Source of the DNA: Pythium myriotylum
Lineage: Eukaryota; Oomycota; Peronosporomycetes; Pythiales; Pythiaceae
Assembly (NCBI GenBank): GCA_023091665.1
Contig: JALJCQ010000009.1
Location: 2,914,001 to 2,978,000, forward strand
Direction of reading: 5' to 3'
Length of the DNA stretch: 64,000 nt
The position numbers and the translations under genes were made by a program. Of the stretch, positions 30,444 through 39,295 are shown in pieces. Numbering within the stretch: the first letter of the stretch is position 1; every line of letters starts with the position of its first letter. Under the pieces are notes generated by a model. The model made no database searches. It was not told the DNA's origin and saw only the letters and a list, made by a program, of their open reading frames with translations.

Positions 30444-30683
30444 GGCTTGACTCGCCGTGCCGCCCCATCAAACGTTACCCGTAGGTATCAGACAGATTGG
30501 CACGGCGAGTGTGGTCGGTATCGAGCATGCTGGTGATCTTGTGGGTCTTGGAGGTGTCTCGCTCATCACAGGCTTGACTCACCGTGCCGCCCCATCAAAC
30601 GTTACCCGTGGGTATCAGACAGATTGGCACGGCAAGTGTGGTCGCGATCGAGCATGCTGGTGATCTTGTGGGTCTTGAGTTGT
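30444..30683 (+). repeat. 127-bp tandem repeat, about 1.9 copies
   Basis: GGCTTGACTCGCCGTGCCGC at 30444 recurs at 30571 with one change. The two units then stay nearly identical through CATGCTGGTGATCTTGTGGG before diverging. Confidence 0.85.
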
Positions 30684-31392
30684 TCCTGCTGGTTACACCG
30701 TGGGTCTTGAGGCTGCGGAATATTGGAAAGTGATCACTTTGGAGCGGAATGAACCTGAGCGGGAGATAGTGGTGAGTGTATTGATTGATTGCGAGGAATG
30801 GACCTGAGAAGGAGATAGTGGAAAGAGTGCTTTGATTGATTGCTAGGCCTCAAACACAGTGCTTGAGTGGAACGATGATATTCTTCGACTCTTTATTGGT
30901 CGACTCGTCTCGTAGTTTTGCGCTCGACATATACACAGGTTACTTCTCGACAGTTGCACTGCCAGCACTCTCCAAATTTATATCCACTGTCGTGGCATGT
31001 GGTCAGTACTCATTGTGCCGGGTCGCTACATACGCAGGGCTTGTCCAGAGGGGTCAAGGAGGTAGGGTTGTTGAGAAACAAACGAAACAAACGAAAAGTC
31101 TGAGGGAACGTGAACGTGCAGTTCCACTCACACTGTGAGGTGTACGTGCTCGGGGCTATATTTTCACGTTTAGAGAGAGAGAGAGAGAGGATACTGTATG
31201 TGGCTATATTCCTAATCCCATTTATCGTCAGTGAGGAAAATCACTCTCCGTAATCGCCTTGCATCCATTTACACAGATCATTCAGAACCGAATTGGTTGA
31301 CTGGTTCCGGATCCAATCGCGACATCACGTAGGTATGAGTCATACGTGCGTATCGGAAAGGATTATGTGATGCGCTAGACAAATGGGATGCG

Positions 31393-31457
31393 CACAGAAC
31401 CAGGGAAAATCATCGATTAGAATAAAATTCTAATCGATGATTTTCCCTGGTTCTGTG
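31393..31457. repeat. Perfect hairpin, 31-bp arms with AAA loop
   Basis: CACAGAACCAGGGAAAATCA and following bases to 31423 are exactly complementary to 31427-31457, leaving a 3-nt loop at 31424-31426. The next hairpin begins 3 bp later. Confidence 0.92.
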
Positions 31458-31459
31458 TA

Positions 31460-31503
31460 AAACTTCCGGCATCCAACATTTTAATGTTGGATGCCGGAAG
31501 TTT
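31460..31503. repeat. Perfect hairpin, 21-bp arms with TT loop
   Basis: AAACTTCCGGCATCCAACAT and one more T (31460-31480) pair exactly with 31483-31503. It is 32 bp inside the boundary of the right inverted arm. Confidence 0.92.
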
Positions 31504-32175
31504 GACTGACATCGACAAGACAAAAAAAAAAAAAGAAGCTCCTAGGTGGAACCTGGACCGTCTCTGCACTGAGGCTCCTCAGATTAATCACGAGTGGCAT
31601 CAATTACTCGAAGAAGGTTAGACTGAGAACTTCATCAATCTCCACACTGGCCGTCGGAACGGCGTTCTGACCGAAGCCAAAAACCATGCATCAGGCCACA
31701 ATCGTCTTCTCTCATTTCGAGAGAGAGAAATTCGCAACGTACAGTATGTAGTGTTCCAGTCCACCTGAGCGAGGCGACCTGCAGTACCGAGCTCCCAAAC
31801 GGCCATTCTCACTGAGATCGACAGGCAGGAAGAGAGCATGGCGCCATTCTCACTGAGGCTGGCGAGAAGCCCTGTCGACAGGCGCGGTGACGTTTGCTAA
31901 TACAGCCAGGGGATTGGTTTCGAAAGACTTGAGAGACTGCGAAGTGTCCAGACATTCCTGCCTTGTTTATGGACACCTTACGATTCTTAATCAATAGAGC
32001 ATCTCCTCCATCTGACTTCAACGGGAAACGGTCCCACTCCCATCAGACCTGTGCATACAGTGTACGTGCACGGTTGCTCGCGACAACCGCACGTGATCGA
32101 CCACGAAGGAAGGCCGCACAACAACACCCAGCACTTGCCGCCCACGTTCAATCTCCCAAGTTACTCTCTTATCGC

Positions 32176-32190
32176 ACCATTCTCCATTCT
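32176..32190 (+). promoter_or_regulatory. INR-like core promoter of FBT copy 10
   Basis: Mirror copy of the element at 29137-29151, with the same spacing to the start codon at 32239. Confidence 0.6.
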
Positions 32191-32238
32191 GCGACCCAGC
32201 ACGCAAGCCAAGAACACCACAAGAATCCGAGGCAAGAC

Positions 32239-33930
32239 ATGGTCGCGCCAGGCACCCACGACCTCGGCGACCGCGTCTCCTACGTTTCATCCACCTCCAA
32301 GCCGAAGCCCGACGGATACACCGACGCCAAGACTCCCGTCGATGACCTCGAAGGTGGCGCACTGCGTGCCGGGGGTCGCCCAGACCTCTACAGCAAGGAC
32401 TACATCGGCGTGCTCATCCAGTACGTCGGTGTCGGCATGGTCTACGGTACCCTCCCGGCCACCATCTACCCGGTGCTCCAGCAGTACCTCAACATGGAAG
32501 GCACCCAGATCGTCTCGGCTAGCGTTCTACTGAACATGCCGTGGTCCTTCAAGGTCGTCTACGGCATCTTATCCGACTGCTTCCCGATCTTCGGCTACCG
32601 CCGCCGCCCCTTCATGATCATCGGCTGGTCAGTCTGCTTTCTCATGCTCTTGATCATGTCGGTCTCCAAGATCGGCAAACCGTACTATCTCGACCGAGCT
32701 CTCCAGCAGAAGAAACCGTCACTGTACACCGACGAGGACTGGACGAAGATCAACAAGGATGCCCCCGACCAGGGTGGTAAGCTCATCATCATGATGATGC
32801 TCGCGGCTGTCGGATACGTCGGCGCGGACGTCGCTGCCGATGGTGTTGTTGTCGAGCTGGCTCAACGCGAGCCAGAAGCCGTCCGCGGCACCACCCAGAC
32901 CACGATCTACCTCGTGCGCACCATCTTCATGACAATCTCAGTGTGTCTCGTGGGCTTCCTTTTCAACGGCGAGGACTACGGCGGCGACTTCGACTTCTCG
33001 CTTTCCTTCCCGCAGCTCATGACCATCCTCACGGTCTCGCTCGCACCTGTCATCCCGTGCACGTGGTTCTTCATCAAGGAAGAGAAGCACCCGGGCGTCA
33101 ACGTCCGCAACTACATTTCCGAGTTCTGGGAGCTGCTCCAGTCGCGCGCCATGTACCAGGTCATCGCGTACAAGTTCTTCTCCGGCATCTTCGAGAAGTT
33201 CGGCACGACTGCCGGTTCGCCCATGGCTGCCTACTGGGCGCAGGTGACTCCACTCAACGACACCATCGCATCCGTGCTCAGCAACACCATCTTCGGTCTC
33301 GTGCTATGGGGAACCATGAAGTGGGGACTCCAGTGGGACTGGCGATTCATGCACGCCATCACGCTCATTTTCGTCATCGCCATCGACTCCGTCGCAACCT
33401 TCTTGACCACATGGGACGTCGTGCGCAGCCAGTGGTTCTGGCTCGGTCCGCCGATCCTCGAGCAGCTCCCGTCGGGAGTTGGCTGGATCATCGCCACCTA
33501 CGTCGTCGTCGAGCTCGCTGGCGAGGGCAATGAGGGCGCTGTCTACGGTCTCTTGACCACGGTCTCCAACCTCTCGGGCACCTTCGCCAGCACCATTACC
33601 AAGAACGTCAACGCTGGCTTCAAGGTCACATCGGCGGATATCGCAGAGGACTCACACGAAGTGCGCAAACACGTGACCTACGTGTTGCTCATCATGTACA
33701 TTACCAACTTGTGTGGTCTGGTCTTCTTGCCGCTGCTCCCGAAGCAGAAACGCGAGACCCAGGAACTCAAGGCCAAGGGAGGCAAGAACAAGCTCATCGG
33801 AGCCGTCACGGTCTTCTACCTCGTCTTCGCTCTCAGCTGGTCGGTCATGGTCAACATCATGTCGATCTACCCGAGCACCAAGTGTCTGAAGATCGTCGGC
33901 GGCAAGGGCTGCAAGAAGACTACCAAGTAG
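32239..33930 (+). CDS. FBT/BT1-family transporter, copy 10 (right arm of inverted pair)
   Basis: The protein is identical to copy 9, and so are its untranslated flanks. The frame is open back to 31963, but 32239 is the conserved start. It lacks no element seen in copy 9: signature, all membrane segments, AEDSHEVR loop and KGCKKTTK tail. Because promoter-proximal DNA is duplicated as well (about 700 bp upstream), expression may be similar. The gene is the last transporter before the transposon block; the LINE begins 647 bp after its stop codon. Confidence 0.95.
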   Translation: MVAPGTHDLGDRVSYVSSTSKPKPDGYTDAKTPVDDLEGGALRAGGRPDLYSKDYIGVLIQYVGVGMVYGTLPATIYPVLQQYLNMEGTQIVSASVLLNMPWSFKVVYGILSDCFPIFGYRRRPFMIIGWSVCFLMLLIMSVSKIGKPYYLDRALQQKKPSLYTDEDWTKINKDAPDQGGKLIIMMMLAAVGYVGADVAADGVVVELAQREPEAVRGTTQTTIYLVRTIFMTISVCLVGFLFNGEDYGGDFDFSLSFPQLMTILTVSLAPVIPCTWFFIKEEKHPGVNVRNYISEFWELLQSRAMYQVIAYKFFSGIFEKFGTTAGSPMAAYWAQVTPLNDTIASVLSNTIFGLVLWGTMKWGLQWDWRFMHAITLIFVIAIDSVATFLTTWDVVRSQWFWLGPPILEQLPSGVGWIIATYVVVELAGEGNEGAVYGLLTTVSNLSGTFASTITKNVNAGFKVTSADIAEDSHEVRKHVTYVLLIMYITNLCGLVFLPLLPKQKRETQELKAKGGKNKLIGAVTVFYLVFALSWSVMVNIMSIYPSTKCLKIVGGKGCKKTTK

Positions 33931-34577
33931 GAAGGAAGAGCTAGTAGCAGATATGATAAATGGGAAGAGCTGTGGCTTCAATATCAAGACCGGAATCTTT
34001 CGCCTTCGATTGCTCACCTGCGTGGTGACGCTGTGTGTTTAGAAGGTAGGACCCTGTCTACATACACTTAGGCCATCCGAGATCTTCTGTCTGGACAGAC
34101 GTGGAAGTGATTGCCAATCAGAGTACGTTACGGTACTGTAGATCGGCGATGCCTGCTACTGTACAGCAGGAGGAGAATTGAGGACGCATGGTTCTATTCG
34201 TCGACGATTCAGCGCACATACCAAGAAATAGCTCCTCCAACCCACAAGAAGATGTCAATAAGAATCCTCCGAGAGACTGGAAGCGTTCTCGCATACAATG
34301 CAGCAGTGATGGATCTCTTGATCAATACGAAAGAGATCACGCCAGCCAATCGAATCCTGTTTCGTGAGTAAACCACTTCAGTTGCTTGCCTGCAGAATCA
34401 TGCCACTCTATTCTTGGTCAGTACTGTATGTTTTATGCACAAACAAGTGAGGGAGCGAGAGTGGGATGGCCCATCTCATCCTGGAGGATTAATTTTTAGT
34501 CGATTCTGTTTTATCTCAGTGGATGTTGACAGTTAGCGTCCATGATTTGGGAAAATAATTGAGATAAAAGAGCGTGA

Positions 34578-35375
34578 CACAGAGGGTCTCAGGTTCAGGG
34601 ATCTCTTGGAGGTTGAGTGGATCGATGAAAACAAGCTCCGTTTCAAGGCTCGTTCAGCACCGTTTCCGCTTGCTGACAAGACCGCGAGAGGTTTCCGCAG
34701 GCTATGCGACGAATTGGTCTACAACTACCCGGGGCTGCTCAGATTACCAGCCCAACCCGAAGACATTATTCTACGCCCACCGAGCCTAGACATTTGGACC
34801 CTCCAGCCCACAGCTGATGGGTTCACTCTGCAGTGGAGCCCGGTGGCGGACGTCCGGGTTCCGGTTGGTGAGGTTAGTTCGACGACGGAAGCCACCAATT
34901 TAGCCCGGCGCTTCCTTCAAGACACCACAGTATCCTTCGACCGGCACCCGTGGCTGGACATCCCGCTCCGCATATGGAATAAGGACGATGCAGTGACCAA
35001 GCGAGACGCCAAAAACCTTCTCAGCCAGCCTTCACAGGAGAGAGCTCGCGCGGATCAAGACGCGCGATTCCTTCGCTGGCACCAGAATGATCAAGAACTC
35101 GCGGAAGCCCTAGCCAGGCTCAAGTGGACAGAAATCGCCCACCTACCCGGGATTGCGGACTCTCAGCGCATACTCCTCTTTCGTTTCAAAGGGGACCGCC
35201 TCAACAGGTGGGATCGCACCCAACTACAAGCCGGATGCCCGCACAGCCCTGGACTTGGTGCTCCAGGTGGCAGCAGCGTGCACGTGTTCTGGACGTGCCC
35301 CAAAGCGCAGCAACTCTGGCAAGGCATGCTCTCCTATTGGAGTCACCTATGGTCAGCCGAGCAGATCCCAGGGAT
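34578..35375 (+). pseudogene. LINE polyprotein, post-RT region (upstream part)
   Basis: The frame is open from the truncation point, so the annotated start of any product is unknown; the ATG at 34606 is just an internal Met. The segment ends CPKAQQLWQGMLSYWSHLWS, with Cys/His spacing like the zf-RVT domain that follows the reverse transcriptase in many non-LTR elements. The endonuclease and RT domains are absent. Coding is interrupted at 35375 by the hAT element; skipping that insertion together with one copy of the duplicated target keeps the frame open into the downstream part. Confidence 0.7.
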
Positions 35376-36400
35376 CAGGGCTGTGACAATAAACATTGTA
35401 TATTGATTGTAGACCGAAATCCGTAGACAATCAATTATTGTACAATATACAATATATTGTGGAGGGAAGTTTCGTGTGAACTTGAGAAGCACTTATGGGC
35501 TCTTTTCGGCTTGCTTTCGGGCCTTTTCAGCCTCTCTTGATAGTTTGATTGCTTGAGACATGTTGCTCATGCTGACAGATCCCAATTCAAGTCCAAGTAC
35601 ATGATCACCTCAAGTGTGGTGGTGTCCATACTCTTGCCCATCATACACTTGACGACCGAAAAGAAACGCTCAACTACGAGCAACGTAGGAGGGACCCAAC
35701 TCACATCTTCGTAGCGCTGCGTGGCTTCAATTCGGTTGCGGGCACGTTTTTTGATGGCTTCATCCAGTTCTTGTGCGGCACGCTTGCGACCGGTCAACGG
35801 TGGCGAGGCTGAGGGTGAGGCTGAAGCAGTCGACACATTTCGGTTACCTCGGCGAAGGCGACGTACAACAGCGACTTCGGCCAGAGATCTGCGACTTGTA
35901 AATATCCGTCATGTTTCAAAGCCAAGTGCGACGTCAGGTTACGGTATGCCCGCCGTCGTCTCTCTATGTAAGCTCTGCAACGAGTCAATCACAGCCTCTA
36001 CATCTAAAATCTTGTCAATCAGCGTGAATTGCGTTTTGGCTCGTTCTGGGGTGGAGATGGGCTTGGGAGAATTTGCTTTGGACGATTGAACCACTCGCTC
36101 ATATGCACCACAGCCCACCAACCAGCCAAGAGCGTCCAGGTTGTCGAAGTGATGTTCAACAACACGACACCTACCTGCCGCGACTGCGTTGTTTGCAACA
36201 AAACAGTCCTACAAGACAAGAAGGCGGTGGCAGCACCATTTCCGTCGTGGCGGCAAGGTTGCAGAGCAATATATTGAAGAGGAATATATTGATACAATAT
36301 GACAATAAACAGTGAACTATTGTGTTCGGCCAACAATCAATAATTGTCCCCAACAATATTTTGGATCCGACAATAGCAATATTTTTGCACCCACCCCTGC
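35376..36400 (-). mobile_element. Nested hAT-family DNA transposon, internally deleted
   Basis: The left end CAGGGCTG and the right end CACCCCTG form imperfect terminal inverted repeats of hAT type (CAGGGNTG). CCAGGGAT is found immediately before the left end (35368-35375) and after the right end (36401-36408), giving the 8-bp target duplication expected for hAT; one extra C also matches. Both subterminal regions are rich in CAATAT/ATTGT repeats. The interior, about 1 kb, holds only pieces of a transposase, so the copy is non-autonomous. Confidence 0.8.
35567..35836 (-). pseudogene. hAT transposase remnant, C-terminal dimerisation domain
   Basis: The 89-codon minus-strand frame ends with VPPTLLVVERFFSVVKCMMG and DTTTLEVIMYLDLNWDL. 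This fits the hAT C-terminal dimerisation region, in which a P-x-VERFFS stretch precedes M.P...E...FL..N...W. Upstream on the same strand (about 35988-35794) CRAYIERRRRAYRNLTSHLALKH recalls the second half of a BED zinc finger. The catalytic core between them is missing. Confidence 0.75.
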
Positions 36401-37322
36401 CCAGGGATCCAAGACGCCAAATCCGCATTCTTCTCTCTTCGGCTTCCAGCAGTCCCAGATCTGTTGTGGTCTCATCCGCGCATGGCACGCCTGCCAATCC
36501 CTACGGTAGACGCCACAGTGGCCACACATGCCGCCGTCCAAGCAGCGTGGAGACAGCATTCCCTCGTCGTAATGCAAACTATATGGAGATGGCGCACCAC
36601 TCCTGATCAAGTCGATGACATCTGGACTCCCGCGCATGCGGAGACGGTTTTGCACAACGCTTTGATGACATCCCTGCGAGACCTTAAATGGAAACGCACG
36701 GCGACGAGTGCGGCAACGCCGCACACTGCCACTGCTATTCAGCTGCTCAAAGATTCTCCAGCCACTCCCACCCCCCTAACCGGTCAACCCTGCGAACGTT
36801 CTCGTGCAGTACCTGTTATTCTTTGACGGCAGCTCACGAGGAAATTCAGGACCCGGCGGGGCGGGCTCGGTCATCGTTCGGATCACTGCAGATACAGTCC
36901 ACGCGGAAGTCGACTTCACGGCGGCCATAGCCTGTGCAGATCCCACCACCAACAACAATCAGGCCGAGTACGAAGGTCTGCTGACCGGCCTCATCGCAGC
37001 AGAAGAGCATCAGTGGACACCACTGTCGGTCGTCGGCGACAGCATGATGATAATTCAACAAATGAGGCAGTACAAGCCCCCGCTTGCCACCCAGTTGCAA
37101 GGAAAATACGCACGCGCGCGCCGACTCGCGGACACCCTCGGTGTTCGACGTTGGACTTATCATCCTCCCGCGGCGAACCAGATGGCAGACGCAGCTGCCA
37201 ACCTCGCCATGGATACCAACGAAAGTCGTCTCGTGCGCCATCCCACGGACGACTCGAGCCATCAGCGAATCGCGGCCCTCCTACCCGGAGACCTAGCGCA
37301 TTGGAGACAAGGTCATACCTAA
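36401..37322 (+). pseudogene. LINE polyprotein end with complete RNase H domain
   Basis: Coding resumes after the hAT with DAKSAFFSLRLPAVPDLLW and continues without a break into an RNase H domain (about 36804-37200). The catalytic carboxylates are visible: Asp in LLFFDGSSRGNSG, Glu in NNNQAEYEGLL, Asp in SVVGDSMMII, and Asp in NQMADAAANLAMD. A C-terminal extension ends LLPGDLAHWRQGHT. No isolated host RNase H gene is implied; the same domain occurs as fragments at 5480, 44611 and 47607. The element has lost its 5' half and should be inactive. Confidence 0.75.
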
Positions 37323-37388
37323 ACATTTGGCCCCGGCCGGCTATAGGTTTCTAGATAAGCAAACCAATAGACCTCAATTTGTTGTTTT

Positions 37389-38933
37389 AGCCCGCGATCC
37401 GTCGGGCGCAGCTGTAGAGCAAAAAGAAGCCAAAAGCCCACAACAACAACGCCGAATACCTTGATCGCTCACCAAACCTATCGGACGCCGTGCAAGTGGA
37501 ACACAGGGGCGGGTACAGCACTGGGCGGTAATCCATGCATCAAAATCGAGAGAGCATGTATAACAACGCAAAAACCGCGATGCCGCAGCATGAAGCGGCT
37601 TGTGTCGTGGAGAAAGACATTGTAGCTAATGGCAACTCTCTCTTGTCACACAAAGGTGAGTGTACATTTGGGTGCTGTACAGTACTTCCTCGGTCAGATG
37701 ACGGATGTGTGGTACGAGCAGACCCGTGGCCCGTGTTACACGGGCCAAGTCGAGACGATTCAAACGATTCGTGTTGGACATCGTTACCGTTATTGTATTA
37801 GATCATGCTAAACTTGCTGATCAAAAACGCTCACTTGGGGCAAATGTAGCGTCACGTGAACACATCCTTAGTAGAAATAATAGTAGTCGCCGTGTCACGT
37901 GTCACCGCAGTGAGTTCATGGTGGGCGAGTATACCTTGCCCGGCGACGTTCCGTACCATCGGACTTTACCTCATTTGCAACCACATTAGCAATGATACGC
38001 ACCCTGATAGCTGGAGCTGAGTGCATTCCTGAACTTACCGTGGGTCAATCCGGCTGGCCAGCCAGGGCTGTAAATCGGAAGTGGTGAGCTGGGACACGCC
38101 AGCAAGGCCTGTTGGTGGGGTGGCGTGCGAGGCTCGTGAGAGCTGTGTCCGTCGCGTGGGTGGTCTGTGCGATGGCCATGGAATTGTGCGCCTTCACTTG
38201 GTGGTAATAGTGGGGGACGCTGACCATGTTGGTACGGCGTCTCGCTCGGAGATAGATCAGAGGCAACGAAGGCCACGATGTTGGACATCTTTATGTAGAC
38301 GTAGAGATGGCCTACGTGTGAACTCAGACCCTACCCGCTCATCCGCCTGGTCCCCGTAAGGAGTGGCTGGATGCACACGTGCCTTCTCTGATATAGTTAC
38401 CAACCGACCGCAGCAACGTCGGTGGCATTTCACCTCTCTGCAACAGGGCTTTGCACCCTCCCATAGTTTTTTTTTTTTTTTTCTGGCATGTCGTCACTCA
38501 ATTAACTTCTGTCATTCTCGTTGATCATCCTGCTTACCTTCTCCGGGCGAGCATACCGCTCTTGGTGTTGCTGCTGCTTGTTGCCGTGGAGCTCAATGTC
38601 CAGATCCACTCAACGTCAACAAAAAGGTCTATCGCTTGGAATATTCCATGCTTGTTTGGAGCCCAGTGCGAATCGCTTTTTGGCGTAGCCCTCGTTCTTT
38701 CCCTCTACTATTTCATGCGGTGGCGCTGTCTGATAGATAAATGAGTACAAAGAGCACTGTGGAAACTATCATGGACGGCATGTAGTGATGCCGCCGCACC
38801 GCCAACAACTCCTACAGGTAGAAGCGGAAATCTGAAGTAGGCAAACAGGAACCGCTACCGCTTTGGCCCAAATTCCCGTGGAAAATGTACGGCCGATGAA
38901 GTAATCGTGCAGTCTCTGTACTTTCACAACTAC
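37389..38933. other. Unassigned region between LINE and copia-1
   Basis: No clear gene was found. At 37583-37660 a short coding-like segment (HEAACVVEKDIVANGNSLLS) resembles a minus-strand segment near 45811-45735. A T18-T20 run lies at about 38467-38486. Confidence 0.4.
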
Positions 38934-39206
38934 TGTAGGATACGGCTTCCACAGCACCAGGCAGGATCAAAAGGCGGAGAGCACTTAGTCGTGATCAGCG
39001 GAAATTCCAGAGTGAGCTCTGGCATGAACATCCATTCACTAGTTGTTAACTTGGCCTTTGTATGGCACGTTTTCCCATACTGGAGCCTAGGTATTTTGCC
39101 CTTTTGGGACGCAGCTGAACACGGGTTCTCGCTGGTGCCGGACAGTGGGCTCAGTTCCCGGATGTGCAGATGCACCGGTTGTACCGTCTTGGCACTGGAT
39201 TCAACA
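38934..39206 (-). repeat. 3' LTR of copia-1
   Basis: 273 bp, with TG...CA termini, one noticed difference from the partner LTR. Confidence 0.92.
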
Positions 39207-39295
39207 CCTCCCCCACAAGCGGTGCATCGGGTGCGTCTACCCATGCGACTTGCTTGATGCGGCGCATTGGGTGCGTCTACCCGCGCGAGGTTCGT

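Larger units (their letters stand above)
29792..31535. other. Spacer between the inverted arms
   Basis: This 1.74-kb spacer carries no recognisable gene. It contains a 127-bp tandem repeat (30444-30683), a roughly 54-bp imperfect repeat with GGAGATAGTGG (30745-30842), a GA microsatellite near 31166-31189, two consecutive perfect hairpins (31393-31457 and 31460-31503) and an A13 run at 31522-31534 beside the right arm. Confidence 0.6.
31536..34577. repeat. Right arm of 3.04-kb inverted duplication
   Basis: This is the mirror of 26750-29791. Its outer end at 34577 coincides with the first base of LINE sequence, so the arm is either cut by the LINE or defined by it. Confidence 0.95.
34578..37388 (+). 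mobile_element. 5'-truncated LINE retrotransposon with RNase H, split by a hAT insertion
   Basis: The element starts in mid-ORF at the edge of the inverted arm. The first coding part (to 35375) is the region after reverse transcriptase and includes a zinc-binding-like segment (VHVFWTCPKAQQLWQ). After the hAT insertion, coding resumes at 36401 and ends in a complete RNase H domain (stop at 37322). The tail CGGCTATAGGTTTCTAGATA and CCTCAATTT is shared with the fragment at 5480-5790. No poly-A tail or target duplication was identified, and the exact 3' end is uncertain. Confidence 0.8.

Noticed and set aside
36804..37322. Stand-alone host RNase H1 gene
   Set aside because: The frame is continuous with LINE coding sequence upstream and followed by a LINE tail that recurs elsewhere in the window, so it is the end of a retrotransposon polyprotein.
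35606..37386. Single uninterrupted LINE coding region
   Set aside because: A hAT element with its own ends and target duplication lies between the two coding parts.
39218..39290. Possible CRISPR-like or minisatellite array (GGTGCGTCTACCC repeats)
   Set aside because: Only two to three imperfect units inside the copia-1 3' region, in a eukaryotic context; it is element sequence, not an array.
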